Origin: Luidia sarsii
Lineage: Eukaryota; Echinodermata; Asteroidea; Paxillosida; Luidiidae
DNA: 64,000 nt
NCBI GenBank assembly: GCA_949987565.1
Contig: OX465115.1
Span: 15,623,242 to 15,687,241 of the forward strand
Direction: 5' to 3'
Below the pieces are notes generated by a model. It was given only the letters and a program-made list of their open reading frames with translations. It was not told the origin of the DNA and did not search any database. Below, in pieces: positions 23,314 through 34,614 of this stretch (position 1 is its first letter; each line of letters begins with the position of its first letter). A program made the translations under genes and the position numbers.

Positions 23314-23578
23314 GATTATACACGCAGACGCAGCAATATGCCAATCTTCAACCTTTCCCTCTTCACAGACGAAAAGAAATTAAATCCACGGCAATGTGCT
23401 GAGGAAGGCAGAGTGTACTAATCCCAATGCTTGTTTTCTCTTCTTCTTAATCCATCCAAAGAAACTCTAATCCAGTCCAGCTCTCAGGAGGGAGGGCACA
23501 ACTGTTTCGAGGCGCTTGGGGGGGGGAGGGAGAGGGGGAGGTGGGCAGCCCAAGCAAGCAGGGACTGGCAGGTAGCTC

Positions 23579-23612
23579 CCTGGCCGGCTGGCTGGCTGGC
23601 TGGCTGGCTGGA
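23579..23612. repeat. (GGCT)n microsatellite
   Basis: CCGGCTGGCTGGCTGGCTGG-type run about 270-300 bp upstream of the LDLa start codon; it would be 5' leader or proximal promoter if that ATG is used. Confidence 0.8.
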
Positions 23613-24337
23613 AGGCAGGCTAAAGCACACAACCCAGTCACAGCAGGGGAGCTAGTTAGAGAGAGTGTGTGCACTGTGTATTACTGTGTACACCTCACCA
23701 GCCCATGGAGTGGCATGGACTACCAACTACCACCGCCGAGACCGAGTGCCGACAGGGAGGAGTGGGTGACTAGGTAGCACACTCTACACTCAACCTTCAG
23801 CCTGGTACCCCACTGCACTTCACACACACTGTGCACAGACACACACACACGTGCTCACACACATGCAACTATCATCACCGGCTGCAGTCTGGTCGCTGTC
23901 ACACCACTGCACACTCAACACCCGGTACCCACTCCCTGATTCAGGGCCGCTCACCTCAGCCAGCCAACCAATCAGTCAAACAACCAACCGTTCAACCACA
24001 CAACAACAATCAACTAAGAGCCTCCAAATTCAACTTTATCTGCAGCCTGGCTGGGCTGAGGGGGTCACAGACACCGCCTACTTCTCTGCTACAGTCTACC
24101 ACATGCACGGCCTAACTCTATCCTATAGTCATCTATGGCTTGTATGACTGCACTGCACTGGCAATATATATACCAAGCCCGCTGCCATAAACCAAAGGGT
24201 AAATCCTTAAAACCCAACAAAGAACATCATTATCCTAAGCACTAAGCAGTACCTTTTACTCACAAAGCAAAACAGATTAGACAAGGATATAGACGAGAGT
24301 ATTGAATGATAAAGCGATTGCTAACCATCCCTCCACC

Positions 24338-24646
24338 TGACCCTCTCTCTCTCTCCATTTCCCTCTGTCTATATATCTCTCTCTCTGTCCTCTTTGTCTC
24401 TGTCATTGTCTTTAATCCTCTCCCCTGTCTGTCTCTCTTTATTTCTCTCTCCAACCTCTTCATCTCTCCATCTATCTGTCTGTCTGCCTAACCTCCCCTC
24501 AAATTTCTCTCCCTCTGTCTGTATGATGTATGTTTTTTTCTGTCTCTGTCTAGCTATCTCCCTCCCTGTGTCTTTGTTCCTCTCCCTCTCTCTCTCTCTC
24601 TCTGTCCGTCTCTCTCTCTCTCTCTCCCCATCTCTGTCTGCCCCTG

Positions 24647-24684
<38 letters not shown>

Positions 24685-24828
24685 TCTCCCTCACTCTCTC
24701 TCTCCCTCTCTCTCTCTCTTCCCCCCCCCCCTCTCTCTGTCTCTCTGTCTCTCTGTCTCTCTCTGTCTCTCTCTCTCTCTCTCTCTACCTCTCACTTTCC
24801 CTCTATCCTCTCTCTTTCCCTCTAACAA
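24338..24828. repeat. CT-rich (TCTC)n low-complexity tract
   Basis: About 490 bp of CT dinucleotide and TCTCTG/TCTCCC variants. Open frames across it are artefacts. Confidence 0.9.
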
Positions 24829-26104
24829 GTGGCCGTTAGTCTATATTGGTATTTCCACTTTTAATACCAGTCAATGCAATTCAAATTCTCACTCATGGGT
24901 CATCCAGGGGAATGTTTGTGTATAGGATGCATACACAGGCAGGACAACAAATCCTAATCCCTTTCTCAAATTTAAAAATCCCAGAGCAAAATAAGACCCA
25001 GTGAGAATGTATAACTCCAACAACTCCTGACCGATCCAGTTCCTTTGCCATAAAATCCAACTGGAATGGTCTCTTTGTCGTTGGTTTGCGCGGGATTAAA
25101 CTGGGTTAACTGGGTTAAACTAACCACAAGAAAGGGGAGCTTTAAAGAAAAAATCCAGTGTGAACAGGGCAGTTCACAGTAAGTTGAGCACGCTTATCTC
25201 CACTTCAAGCCCCTACACGACATTGGTTGAGGTCAAAGAATAGCATCCATACGTTGTCTGATCCAACATTATGCATGAAATAGCACACCTGTGAAAATTT
25301 CAGCTCAACCCGTCAACCGAGTCTCGAGAAAATAGTGAAAACCGCTTCATTTGTTTCGCGAAAATGCAGCATTCAACGCCGTACTGTTCCGAAAAATAGT
25401 TTAGATCTCGGTGAGACGTAAACGATTTCTTTTACTCCTTTCTCCCAAAATACAACATTTTAGGCAGAAATATTTCAGTGCGAGGTTTCTACTATAAACA
25501 TCTTCAAACTGTATAGTTCCTTGTAAATATGTGAACATTTCTGTGTTTTGATCTTACCAATGTTGTGTTGGGGCTTTAATCTAAAAGGAAAACAAGTTTC
25601 GAACTAAATAGAGCAAAATGAAGGGTGTCAGATGAATAGACTTTTAGATCAAGTGAGCCAAAATCGATTTTCCGCTCAAAATAGATTCCACATTTGATGA
25701 GATCTTCATTTTGGTCAGTCAGAAGTTTGCAACATTTTTGAAGATTCAACTTTAAAGATATTAGCAAAACGTAGCAATAAGTTGTGACCAGTCAACTCAA
25801 TTAGGCCACTTGGTCCCTTAAGAGTTGTACATAACGAACCTCATTATATTCCAAGTATTTTATATTTCATTTTTTTTTTTTGGGGGGGGAGCCATATTGA
25901 AATATTGCAAAAAGTGGGTTGGGTTTTTGCTCAATCATTTCTGCAATCATGTATGCTCCAATCCTGGTGGCCTTGAGATCAATGATCATTCAATGATCAT
26001 TCATCGATGACACAGTCCAGTGGCACAAAAAGGGACCAAACAGACTTGAATTCCTGGCTTTTCAGATGCCTAGGTAATCCCCTTTTATTGGAGAACCTTG
26101 TTTG

Positions 26105-26413
26105 GTAAGCCCCCCACCTCCCCCTCTCCCTTTCTCACTCTCTCCCCCCCCCCTCTCTCTCTCCCTCTCCCTCTCTCTCTCTGAATCTCTCTCTGAGTCC
26201 CTCTCTTTCTCTCACCCTCTCTCTTTCTCTCACCCTCTCTCTTTCTCTTTCTGTCTCTCCCTCTCTCGCTCTGTCTCTCCTTCTCTCTCTGTGTGTATGT
26301 CTCACTTTGCCTCTCCCCTCACTCCCCTCTCTTTCTCTCCCCCTCTCTCCTCTCTCTCTCCCCCTCACCCACCTCACTCTCTTTCTCTCCACCTCTCTCT
26401 CTCTCTCTCACTC
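26105..26413. repeat. CT-rich low-complexity tract
   Basis: About 310 bp of CTCTCTCC variants with TTTCTCTCACCC sub-repeats. Confidence 0.9.
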
Positions 26414-27004
26414 TTTACCTAAGATTATTATTTATAGCCCTCTGTATTGCATTTGTCATTTGGCAAAAAGAGGCAAAATATAGAGGCACAATAGGCATGG
26501 TACTATTTGGGCTGACAGATTTCTGAGGTAAATTTCAAGGTCCTTTTTTAACAAAAAACACCACTCAGTTTTAGTGAGAGAGTTCCAGCCTGTCTATAGA
26601 TGCCATCCATCCACTGAATGCAAAATTGGTGGCCATTTTTATTCGGTCTGAAGCATCAATCCATCTTGCTCAGAAATGAAAAATAGACAAAAGAAAACTT
26701 CCAAAGCTGTTGCTGAAGTCTGTATTAGATCGCCTTTTAAACTTGACACTGAAACTCAGACATTGACTGAGCCCAGGCTGGTGACAATGAATTTCTCAAA
26801 GGCACCTCTGTGCACAATGTATATTGCCTTTGCTTGTGATTCTTTCAGCAGACGTGAAGGACAAAAAGGCTGTGACAATCTTAGCTAATCTGTCAACTGA
26901 TTCATGAAAAACCCAAACACATTCCTGAAAGAAACTGAACAAAGACATTCTTATGGGCAAGGGTGGACCTTGTCTCCTTGACTTCTGCTGACAAGCTGAA
27001 TGTG

Positions 27005-27135
27005 TTAAGCCGCTTTTCCACTGGACTAAAATTTAACCAAAACGGTGGTTAAATCTTAAGTTCCCAATTGGACTTTTTGAGTCGGGTCAATTTGACTGAG
27101 ACGATGGTTAAAGTAACTGAGCTGGAAATATAACT
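27005..27135 (+). repeat. Truncated copy of the TTAA-flanked inverted-repeat element
   Basis: Starts TTAAGCCGCTTTTCCACTGG and continues through TGGACTTTTTGAGTCGGGTC and CTGAGACGATGGTTAAAGTA. It aligns with the left third of the element at 43665-44198. No right end is seen. Confidence 0.65.
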
Positions 27136-27297
27136 GCTCACAAGGGTGCTGTAAGGTTACAAAATGACATAGATACTAGTGCGCAAAATCAAACTTCATG
27201 GACGCAACGGAAGCCAGAAGAGAAAAGGTGGCAGAATCAAAACCACAAAGAAACTCTTGGCTTGCCACATGAAACAATTTCAGGCAGCTACCAAGCT

Positions 27298-27365
27298 AAG
27301 GCGGGATTTGAACCCGCGACTCCTGCTTTGTACCGGTCAAAGTGCAGACCCTCTTTCTCTGCCTA
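27298..27365 (-). repeat. tRNA-like / SINE head
   Basis: Minus strand has a perfect T-arm, GCGGGTTCAAATCCCGC, and an anticodon-arm-like CTTTG-ACCGGTA-CAAAG, but position 33 is C rather than T and there is no proper acceptor stem or D arm. A tRNA-derived SINE fragment or tRNA pseudogene is more likely than a working tRNA. Confidence 0.5.
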
Positions 27366-27367
27366 GG

Positions 27368-27470
27368 AGAATTCCAGGTCCTGCTAGGATCGAAAACCTC
27401 AGCCCCTCCGCATTTTCTTTTCTCAGATTTGTATTCTGATCATTTACATTGATAAAGCAGTTTCCAACTT
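27368..27470 (+). repeat. GGTCCTGCTAGGAT-family copy
   Basis: CAGGTCCTGCTAGGATCGAA then the CCCCTCC segment and a diverged tail (GATAAAGCAGTTTCCAAC). It abuts the tRNA-like segment on its left. Confidence 0.65.
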
Positions 27471-30400
27471 TTTTGTTTTGGGGGGTCAGCAACAAATGCC
27501 ATGCTAACTACAAGATTACAACTCTAATGCCTTTCATTTTGCACTGGCCCCAGAAAGGCTAGGGCATAAATCAATCGCTGCTCAAATGATACCCAGTGTC
27601 AAACCAGAGGGAGAATTAACTCTCTGTAAACCAATCTGTCTCCAGACCAGTTCAGCCAGTCTGTCTGGCCAAGGTCAGGCCATTGGACAACTTAAAGCCC
27701 CTACACAACATTGGTAAGCTCGAAAAACAGAAATGTTCAGAGATTTACATGAAACTTATACAGTTTGAAGATGGTTATAGTAGAAACCTCTCATTGAAAT
27801 ATTTCTGCCTAAAATGTTGTATTTTGAGAGAAATGAGTAAAAGAAATAGTTTAAACTATTTTTCGGAACAGAACAGACAGCTTGTGAAGGATTTCTCATT
27901 GCTTGAAATTGAATAATATTTTATCGATTTCTGCAGGATCTCCTGGCTATTGCTTGGCACTGGCTAACTTGAACATCAACCAATTACTGACCATCTGTCT
28001 GCCTTTGCAAAATGTTTCTGCAAGGATCAAAACATCATCCCCTCTAGCTTTCCAAAAATCCGCAAAGCTGGCAATTCCGTCGATCAAAATCATATTATGC
28101 TCACGATTAAAGTCTGTCTGATTTGTAAAAGAAACTGAGAGAAAAAAAAAGGGATAGATGATCATATAAAGCTGATGATCAGGAGATGTAGTACTTAGTC
28201 TTTAATTTACGGCACGTAATGTGATCTCAGCGTACGCACTGTATGTAAAGACAGCTGAAAACTCTGGCGCCAATGTGTCCAAAAGGTATGCGATATGCAT
28301 ACCTTCCTTCATTTTTATCCCCACGTTCACTCTCACCCTCACCCTCAAACAATTTTCCTGTAAGCTACGGCAGATTATGATAAAACCTCGGACTAGACCG
28401 TTATTAAATGTTTTTATTTTGGGGGGGGAATGGGACCTGTCAGTCAACGGAATTTCTTTTTGGAACCATCACAACAATACCCACTCCACTTTTCTTGGGG
28501 AGGGGAGGGGGGACAGGGGAGGGGGCATGCGACAAGAGCCCTCTGTTGAGAGGGCACGCATTGTTGTCTGCCTCTTAGATCAACTTTATAAGCCGACAAT
28601 CACTCAACCTCCAACAATGGGACACCAGTGTTCAAACCGGTGCCCTGCGGGCAACCCCGGGGCAGCAGGCAGTGAGAGGGAGACCGCAAACCGTGGAAAC
28701 CCATTCACGATCTCTCGTGTAATTCTGTCGCGGCGTCGTTTGTTATCAAACGGTTATTCCTTGTAATAAACAAACAAGTACATGCACAATCTGGACCGTC
28801 GGTTCCAATGAACTTGGCACTGAAAAAAAAAACTAGTCGATGAAAAAAAACAGCGCTTAAATTGGACGGGACTTAAACTTCAATCCAGGTCTCTTACATG
28901 ATTTTTAAAAATCTGGTAGAATACTGAAATTTGGACGAGAATCCTCATTATGTCGTATCGGGTCACAAATGTCTGTTTCTTTCATGAAGGCAAAAATACT
29001 TTGCGTAATGTTCATTTGAAAGAGAAGCATCCATTTCATAAAAGACATGCCAGCAAGTTTGTTGCCCTGCACAGATAAGGACAACAGAGGGCGCTGTATG
29101 CCCACAACCCATTGCCTATCCATAGTTGCATGTGCCCGAGTGATTGTGAAGCAGAACCACAGAAAGCTGGATGCTTTTTTTTTTGCTTCTACACAAAAGC
29201 ACGACCGATTGATTCCAAAATGTCAAATGACGCAAAAGAAGAAGTTTTGATAGCCCCCACCCCCTGGTTTCTCCCTACAAAAATGTGGACGATTAACCTT
29301 TGCACTCCAGCCCTTAAATCAGAGATTTTCCTTTTTTCCTTGACCGAATTGACAACACTGTTATTTGAGAAATTTAAGTTGCAAGTTGAAGAGTCTGAGG
29401 TGTATTTCAGTACAATAATCTCTGCTGAACCTCCTGGCAAACACATGGAACAATTTCAAACTTACAGACTGGGACCCAAAAGAAAAGGGCATTTACGGAA
29501 CAGTTTGCAAGACATTTTTTTTTAGATGATCAGAGGTATTTTTAGGGATACTTAGTGCTTTCCCCAGCAATTAGCCCCATATCTCGATGAGATTATTCCC
29601 TTCCTCTCTTTCTGTCTCCCCCCCCCTCTCTCTCTCTCTCTCTGTCTCTCCCTCCCTCTCTCTTCAGGGTTAAAGAGAGGGGTCAAGCCGCTAAACAATA
29701 GGGAACTCTGTTCCTACACTCCTGGGATAATGTTGGGAAGGTCAATGGCTGAGGAGTGGATTGCTTTTTAAACAGAAAGTGAAATCATCCAAAAATAAAT
29801 CAGCCTCTATGAAAGGGGAGAGAGAGGGTTATTCCCACTAGTTTCTTGTAGTTTCATCTGGAATAGGGTGCTTAAAGAAGGGATATTTTTGGAATTTGAA
29901 GTCTTCCAGGATTTTGAGCAAGGAAGGAGTAGTGAAGGGCGACTGTCTGGGCAGAGGAAATAAGGCGATTGTGCAATGTATTAGAGAATAATCTGTCCAA
30001 AGGAATTGTTCAACAAATGTCTGTAAATATTGAAAAAATCGGGGAATTTGTGTGTATGCCTGTACCCTGCAATCACTATCAGCACGCTGTATGCATGACC
30101 TCAAACTTTAGAGCCACTTTTCTCCAAAAGTGGTTTCCGTGACTGAGTGTTGCCTCGTCGTATTTCTCGCATCGTAACTTTGGATTTCAGCAACATATGG
30201 AAATAATTTTGATTTCATTGGAAAGCTAATAAGGTAGTCTTTGCAGTGGTAGGAAAAACTGAAAACAAATTCCGCCCGAGCGCCAGAAATATTTTCATCA
30301 GGCACCGGGCAAAGCACTGAGCATTCAGTGTTTATCACATCAAGCAAGGGCAAACCTCATTGAATTACATTCTCCTTGACGCAAAACATCATGTTACAGC

Positions 30401-30838
30401 TGTATATCTATGAAATTTGGACGAGAATCCTCACTATGCTGTACTGGGTCACATATTATGAGAAGCTTTTGGCAGCTGGGTCTCCACTTTTCTAAATGTC
30501 CTTTCCTATTCTGGAGACGATCCATCCACTTGAGCAGAAGTCGACCGACAGGAATTGCAGCTGGTGCTCAGTGGCCCCAAATGTAGACCAATGACAGTTC
30601 AGCCATTCTTCTTCCACATAATGTGCCGTTCCTGTAATCTATCGATTCAGACTTTAGTGTCTGGCAACATATGCCTTGGATGAAAGGACCTTACTGCCTG
30701 GTTAGAAGGGGCTGTCAGCTTGCAGACCAAGAGCCTAACAATGCTGTATTGATGAAATGAAACACTGAATTGTGTAGCATGGGATGGGAGGCTAAAAGAC
30801 TATAAAAGGCCACAAACGAACTTTGTTTGAAATCACTC

Positions 30839-31110
30839 CTCCACACTTCTCTCTTTGATTTTCCACCCCTTCTCACTAATCCCTACCCTACTCCTTGCCC
30901 CTCCCTTTGATCTCACCCTACCAGCTTTACTCTTTGTCCTTTGTTTCTCATCCGTGTCCTATTCACTCTCTTCCCCCTTCCTTCGTGTACATGTATCTGT
31001 GTTGTCCTTGTCACTCTGCCTTTGAGAAAGGTCCTGCTAGGATTGAAACGTCAGGCCCACTAAATTTTGAGATTTGTTTGAATTTATTTGAATTCCCGCA
31101 CCATTATGTT
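30839..31110 (+). repeat. Long GGTCCTGCTAGGAT-family copy
   Basis: CT-rich left part (AATCCCTACCCTACTCC, CCCTTTGATCTCACCCTA), core TTTGAGAAAGGTCCTGCTAG at 31020, then GGATTGAAACGTCAGGCCCA and ACTAAATTTTGAGATTTG. One of three long copies. Confidence 0.75.
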
Positions 31111-31918
31111 CATTTGTTATTTGTCAGCTTCTATGACCCACATTGCTGCAAGACGAATGTACACATGTACAGTAGTGGACAGTCCACACGGATGTCATTG
31201 ACTGCATGAGCTTCAATGGCTTTTCTCATTCGTCTTCCTGAAAATGCAGTTGTGCCACTGTAAGACAGAGACCAGATCTTAGGGCCATTTATTTATCAAG
31301 CTTCTCAAAAGCTGAGTGTTGAGTGCTGTGCTGAGAAGAAAACATGTGCTGAAAAAACTCTTCCAAACAGAATGCTTACTTTTCACTAGTTTTCTGCCAT
31401 TGCGAGCTGTAATCTTCAAATGAAATTTTGGCTCAAACAAAGCTTTTTAGAGGGTCCTGCCATACCCTAGCAACTAGCTACCCAAAATATGGGGCAAAGT
31501 ATTTGTGACGTGCATACAAGCACCGACATACATCAATGTCACAGTGAATGATTTGAAGCATTTGAGACCTATCCATTAGATGGCTGCTTTGGGGTTGGTG
31601 AACCTAGAAAAAGTTGGAGGTTTTGGAGAATTTTGAGGAGAGAGTGCTCCTGGGGAGATCCGAGAGGAATTCAGGAGTCATTAATGAATGCTGTCTAGAC
31701 ATGTCTGTGCCAAGTCTGTGGAGAGATGGGAACTAAGTTGGCAAACAATGAAGGCCAAGTTAACAGTAAGCTTATATGGCGCCCTCTGTTGGTGATGGCT
31801 AAAAAGTGACTAATTGTGTGTTACTCCATTCCACACACACACTTCTAGTCCACCCTGAAAAAGGATAGCTTTTTGCCCTCCATATCCAAGGATTAAAAAA
31901 TCCTTTTTTATTTCTCTC

Positions 31919-32075
31919 AAATGTTGGAGGGCCTGACGTTTCTATCCTAGCAGAACCTTTCTCTTTGCCTCTGAGAAAGGTCCTGCTACTGCTAGGATCA
32001 AAACGTCAGGCCCTCTAGAACTTTTTAGATTCATGTATCGCAGGTATTCGCAGATCATTTTAGTTATGAGCAGAT
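31919..32075. repeat. Inverted pair of GGTCCTGCTAGGAT-family copies
   Basis: A minus-strand copy (31925-31965) meets a plus-strand copy (31973-32015) almost head to head. The right copy has a short internal duplication (CTGCTACTGCTAGG). Confidence 0.75.
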
Positions 32076-33115
32076 TTTTTTTTTTACTTCAAACAATGGT
32101 GTCATTAACAAATAATTGTTGATTGCATCAAAATGGGAGTGTGATCCCTGGAGATATTCAGCAATTAATGGTTGATTACGTCTGACTGGGGGCCCCAACC
32201 CCAGCAAAGACTACCAGGTATTTGAAAAGGCTCTATCTAAGGACTGGATGGAAAAACAGATGTGTTAAAAAAGAGAACTGAAATCTTTACTTTTGTTCAG
32301 ACTTCAGACACACCTTTGATATGCGTGTAACATACTGTATTCTGCTTACCCCTCCCCCCCCCCCCCGGACACTGTGAAGCACCCCCTCTGTTGGTCACTT
32401 CGGGTCCAATGCCAAGTGCACCAAAAGGTAGCCTGCCACTTGCACTATAAAAATGCAACTGCTTTATGCTGGCAGACCATAATGTCTACATAGCGCCCTC
32501 TACTGGCAGCAACCAGCAACACAGCTCAACAGGAAGCTCTCCATTATTTCAAAGACAGAAACTCTGCAATCAAACCGTCAAACTTTCAGAATCAGAATCA
32601 CCAATCACTCACAAACAATCAAAACTTTCTTTCGTGACTTCTTTTGAGACTACTTTTGAAAATTGTAAGAGGATTAATGTAAAAATGACCATTATTTGTA
32701 TTTTCTGTGTATGCAAGTGAGTAGCTCTGAGAGTAAAGCAAACATTCTGGGCAGTGTGTGCGCTACCAACAGATACAAAGTAATCTAAAAATGGACAACA
32801 GAGGGCGCCAGAGCTTAAGTTCATGGAAGCCGCCATTTTGGAAAAACGCGGACAAGACTGCAGGGCATCGCTGCTGCCGGCATAGCAACAAAAACCAAAG
32901 GCAAAGTTGAGTGCACGGCAGGTCACACGTTATACAAATGCAAGCACGCAACACTACCTCATTGCATCATGGTATCCAATCATGCATCGATTTCAATCGG
33001 CGATGTCAGTCCACAGATAATCTATGTCCTTGGATCTGCACATATTCGGCGACAGATGTCTGAATCCCAAAATAAGAATGGGACTTGAGGAAAGGGAAAC
33101 AATGGGGGGACGTAC

Positions 33116-33276
33116 CGTTGACTGGCGTGAATTCCAGGAGGTCAGAGGCCACTTGGAGTTGTCCAAGCATTCCCCCTCGGATTTTGCTTTCTAGAGCGGT
33201 GCGGAGTGTGAACTCGCTGTAGACAGCATCAGAGCCGAGGTCAAAGAGCGCCTCAGTGTAGCCATCCTCTCGAGGC
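33116..33276 (-). CDS. SEA domain exon 3 (perlecan-like)
   Basis: A 161-nt exon: one base completing a Glu codon with the GA of the previous exon, 53 codons, and a final G (phase 1). It encodes PREDGYTEALFDLGSDAV, the rest of the SEA fold with the helix TLRTALESKIRGG, and the last strand DLLEFTPVN. Acceptor is TTGACAG with an upstream GTT microsatellite as pyrimidine tract; donor is CAACG/GTACGT at 33116/33115. The loop that carries GSVVV in self-cleaving SEA domains reads PREDGY, so autoproteolysis is not expected; the perlecan SEA domain is also not of the cleaved class. The next exon must begin in phase 1. Confidence 0.85.
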
Positions 33277-33278
33277 CT

Positions 33279-33346
33279 GTCAACAACAACAACAACAACA
33301 ACAACAATAACAACAACAATACCAATAACAACATCACCATCATCAA
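33279..33346. repeat. (CAA)n / (GTT)n microsatellite at the SEA acceptor
   Basis: On the plus strand CAACAACAACAACAACAA with AAT and ACC interruptions. On the transcribed strand it is GTT repeats ending GTTGACAG directly at the exon border. Confidence 0.9.
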
Positions 33347-33356
33347 CAACACTTTG

Positions 33357-33650
33357 GGGCCCATGTTGTCGACCTTCTAGTTGGTGGGTCCTGGTAACTG
33401 GTCTCGCTCTTCTGGTTGAGCCCAGGCGAGCGACAACAACTTGAGATAGCAGCACCTCTAATTGCTGCTTGCCTCCTATACGCAAGAAGAAGAAGTATAT
33501 TGGTAAGGGCCCATGTTGTGGACCTCCTAGTTGGTGGGCCCTGGTAACTGGTTTCGCTCTTCTGGTCGAGCCCAGGCGAACTGACAACAACTTGAGACAG
33601 CAGCACCTCTAAATTGCTGCTTGCCTCATACACAAGAAAAAGAACAACAC
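33357..33650. repeat. Tandem duplication of a ~150-bp repeat
   Basis: GGGCCCATGTTGT starts at 33358 and again at 33508. Both units continue through CTAGTTGGTGGG, CTGGTAACTGG, TCGCTCTTCTGG, GAGCCCAGGCGA, CAACAACTTGAGA and AGCAGCACCTCTAA, and end in an AAG/AGA-rich tail (CGCAAGAAGAAGAAG in the first, CACAAGAAAAAGAAC in the second). The simple-sequence tail suggests a retroposon end. Parent element not recognised. Confidence 0.85.
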
Positions 33651-33818
33651 TATCAACGATATACAACTATAACTCACAATGTGCACATTCACAATGTGCT
33701 TTCTACCAAGGCATAGCTGGCAACCCATTAAGAATACTTCTGCTAAAAAACAGAGGAATCAACGCGCTCAGTCCCTTGAGAAAAAAGTCCCTTTTTTTCA
33801 AAAGTGGAGACTACTTAC

Positions 33819-33877
33819 TCAAACTGCAGAATGGTGACAAACTGATCACCGGGAATTTCCTGGTAAATGTTGTCCAC
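33819..33877 (-). CDS. SEA domain exon 2 (perlecan-like)
   Basis: A small 59-nt exon starting in phase 0 and leaving two bases (GA). It encodes VDNIYQEIPGDQFVTILQF. The IPGDQ motif, and its place between the first long helix and the second strand, match what I recall of the perlecan (HSPG2) SEA domain; this rests on memory of the family and not on an alignment run here. Acceptor is TTTTGCCTTTTAG before 33877; donor is TTTGA/GTAAGT at 33819/33818, both strong. It is too short to show up as an ORF, so its support is the splice sites, the frame and the fit with both neighbours. Confidence 0.85.
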
Positions 33878-34498
33878 CTAAAAGGCAAAATAAAAACACA
33901 AAAATAATTCCCACATTTATAAATCATTCAGCATAACTGCCCAACCCACTTCTCTTCCAGAATAGACCATTGATTCAACAGAACTCAGTTTCACTTATGC
34001 CAATACTTAGATTTGAAAAAAAATGACAAATTGACTGGACTGGACTGGGACTTGAACCTGGGACCTCTGGATTAGCGTACAGTACCAGTGCTCTCCCATC
34101 TGAGCTATCAAGCCCTTAGAAGGTGGCCTTTCCTAATAGTCACTAGTCAACTAGTGAACTTGTCAAAATTGTCAACTAGACTAGTTGACTATTAGGGAAG
34201 GCCACCATCTGAGGGCTGGATGGCTCAGATTGAAGAGCACTGGTACGTTAATCCAGAGGTCTCAGGTTCAAGTCCCGGACCAGTCAAAGTTTTCTTTGCC
34301 AATTTTGAAATCTGTTCAAAAGTTTCCAGTCAGTTTTTCCTCTCTTTGTTCAATACCTAAATTTGTTTAAAAAGAGACTTTGCTACAGCAGCCAGACAGC
34401 AAATGACCCAAACAGTTCTCTGAAGGATTCTAACCCAACTCATTATTTGATTTGCCCATCACATTTTGTGACGGGGTCATCAATTGTAAGTCACTTAC
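33878..34498 (-). other. SEA intron with inverted SINE pair
   Basis: A 621-bp intron (GTAAGT donor, CCTTTTAG acceptor) whose centre is an inverted pair of tRNA-derived SINE-like copies. No exon seen. Confidence 0.75.
34025..34300. repeat. Inverted pair of tRNA-derived SINE-like copies
   Basis: Right copy, plus strand: GGAAGGCCACCATCTGAGGG, then the A-box-like TGGCTCAGATTGAAGAGC, anticodon-loop-like ACGTTAA, and a B box in CAGGTTCAAGTCCCGG. Left copy is its reverse complement (34028-34135). The arms of about 110 bp are separated by about 50 bp of ACTAGTCAACTAGT-type sequence. The GTT at the anticodon position suggests an Asn-like source, tentatively. Other copies lie at 8.3, 16.2, 17.8, 36.8, 45.3, 49.3 and 50.7 kb. 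Confidence 0.75.
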
Positions 34499-34614
34499 CC
34501 TGCTGGCAATTTCCTCCGCTAGTTCCCTGAAGGCAGCTGAGGACCTGTCAGCATGGTCCAGAGTGTACCTGACGTTGGTGACCAGGATTCCGATGCGATA
34601 GTAGGCCAACGGGG
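34499..34614 (-). CDS. SEA domain exon 1 (perlecan-like)
   Basis: A 116-nt exon: two bases (CC, completing Ala with the previous G) and 38 codons, ending in phase 0. It encodes PLAYYRIGILVTNVRYTL, the first strand of the SEA fold, then HADRSSAAFRELAEEIASR, the first helix. The YxR start, the FRE helix and the spacing match SEA domains of the perlecan type. Acceptor is GGTCTTATGCAG before 34614; donor is AGCAGG/GTAAGT at 34499/34498. Spliced to exons 2 and 3 it yields one uninterrupted SEA domain of about 110 residues. Confidence 0.87.

Larger units (their letters stand above)
23314..33115 (-). other. 9.8 kb without recognised exon, between LDLa and SEA exons
   Basis: Either one intron (SEA exon at 33116 splicing into the LDLa exon) or the promoter region of a separate LDLa-HYR gene. 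It holds GGCT repeats (23580-23612), two large CT-rich tracts, several GGTCCTGCTAGGAT-family copies, a tRNA-like fragment at 27.3 kb and a cluster of CTCF-like motifs at 29.1-32.8 kb. No LDLa, Ig or laminin-type exon was seen on the minus strand and no gene on the plus strand. Confidence 0.55.
33277..33818 (-). other. SEA intron containing a tandem duplicated repeat
   Basis: A 542-bp intron with a GTAAGT donor. From its 3' end it holds a GTT microsatellite (33279-33346) and a repeat present twice in tandem (33357-33650). No exon seen. Confidence 0.8.

Noticed and set aside
24160..24180. TATATATA on the minus strand as promoter of the LDLa gene
   Set aside because: About 850 bp from the start codon in AT-rich DNA with no other core-promoter evidence.
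24260..24825. Arg-Glu or Ser-Leu rich open frames
   Set aside because: CT-dinucleotide low-complexity DNA.
28221..28766. 181-codon plus-strand frame
   Set aside because: No domain; it crosses a CT-rich stretch and a poly-G run and is probably chance.
34193..34300. Working tRNA gene
   Set aside because: A- and B-box-like segments are present, but acceptor and anticodon stems do not pair properly and the sequence recurs as a dispersed repeat.
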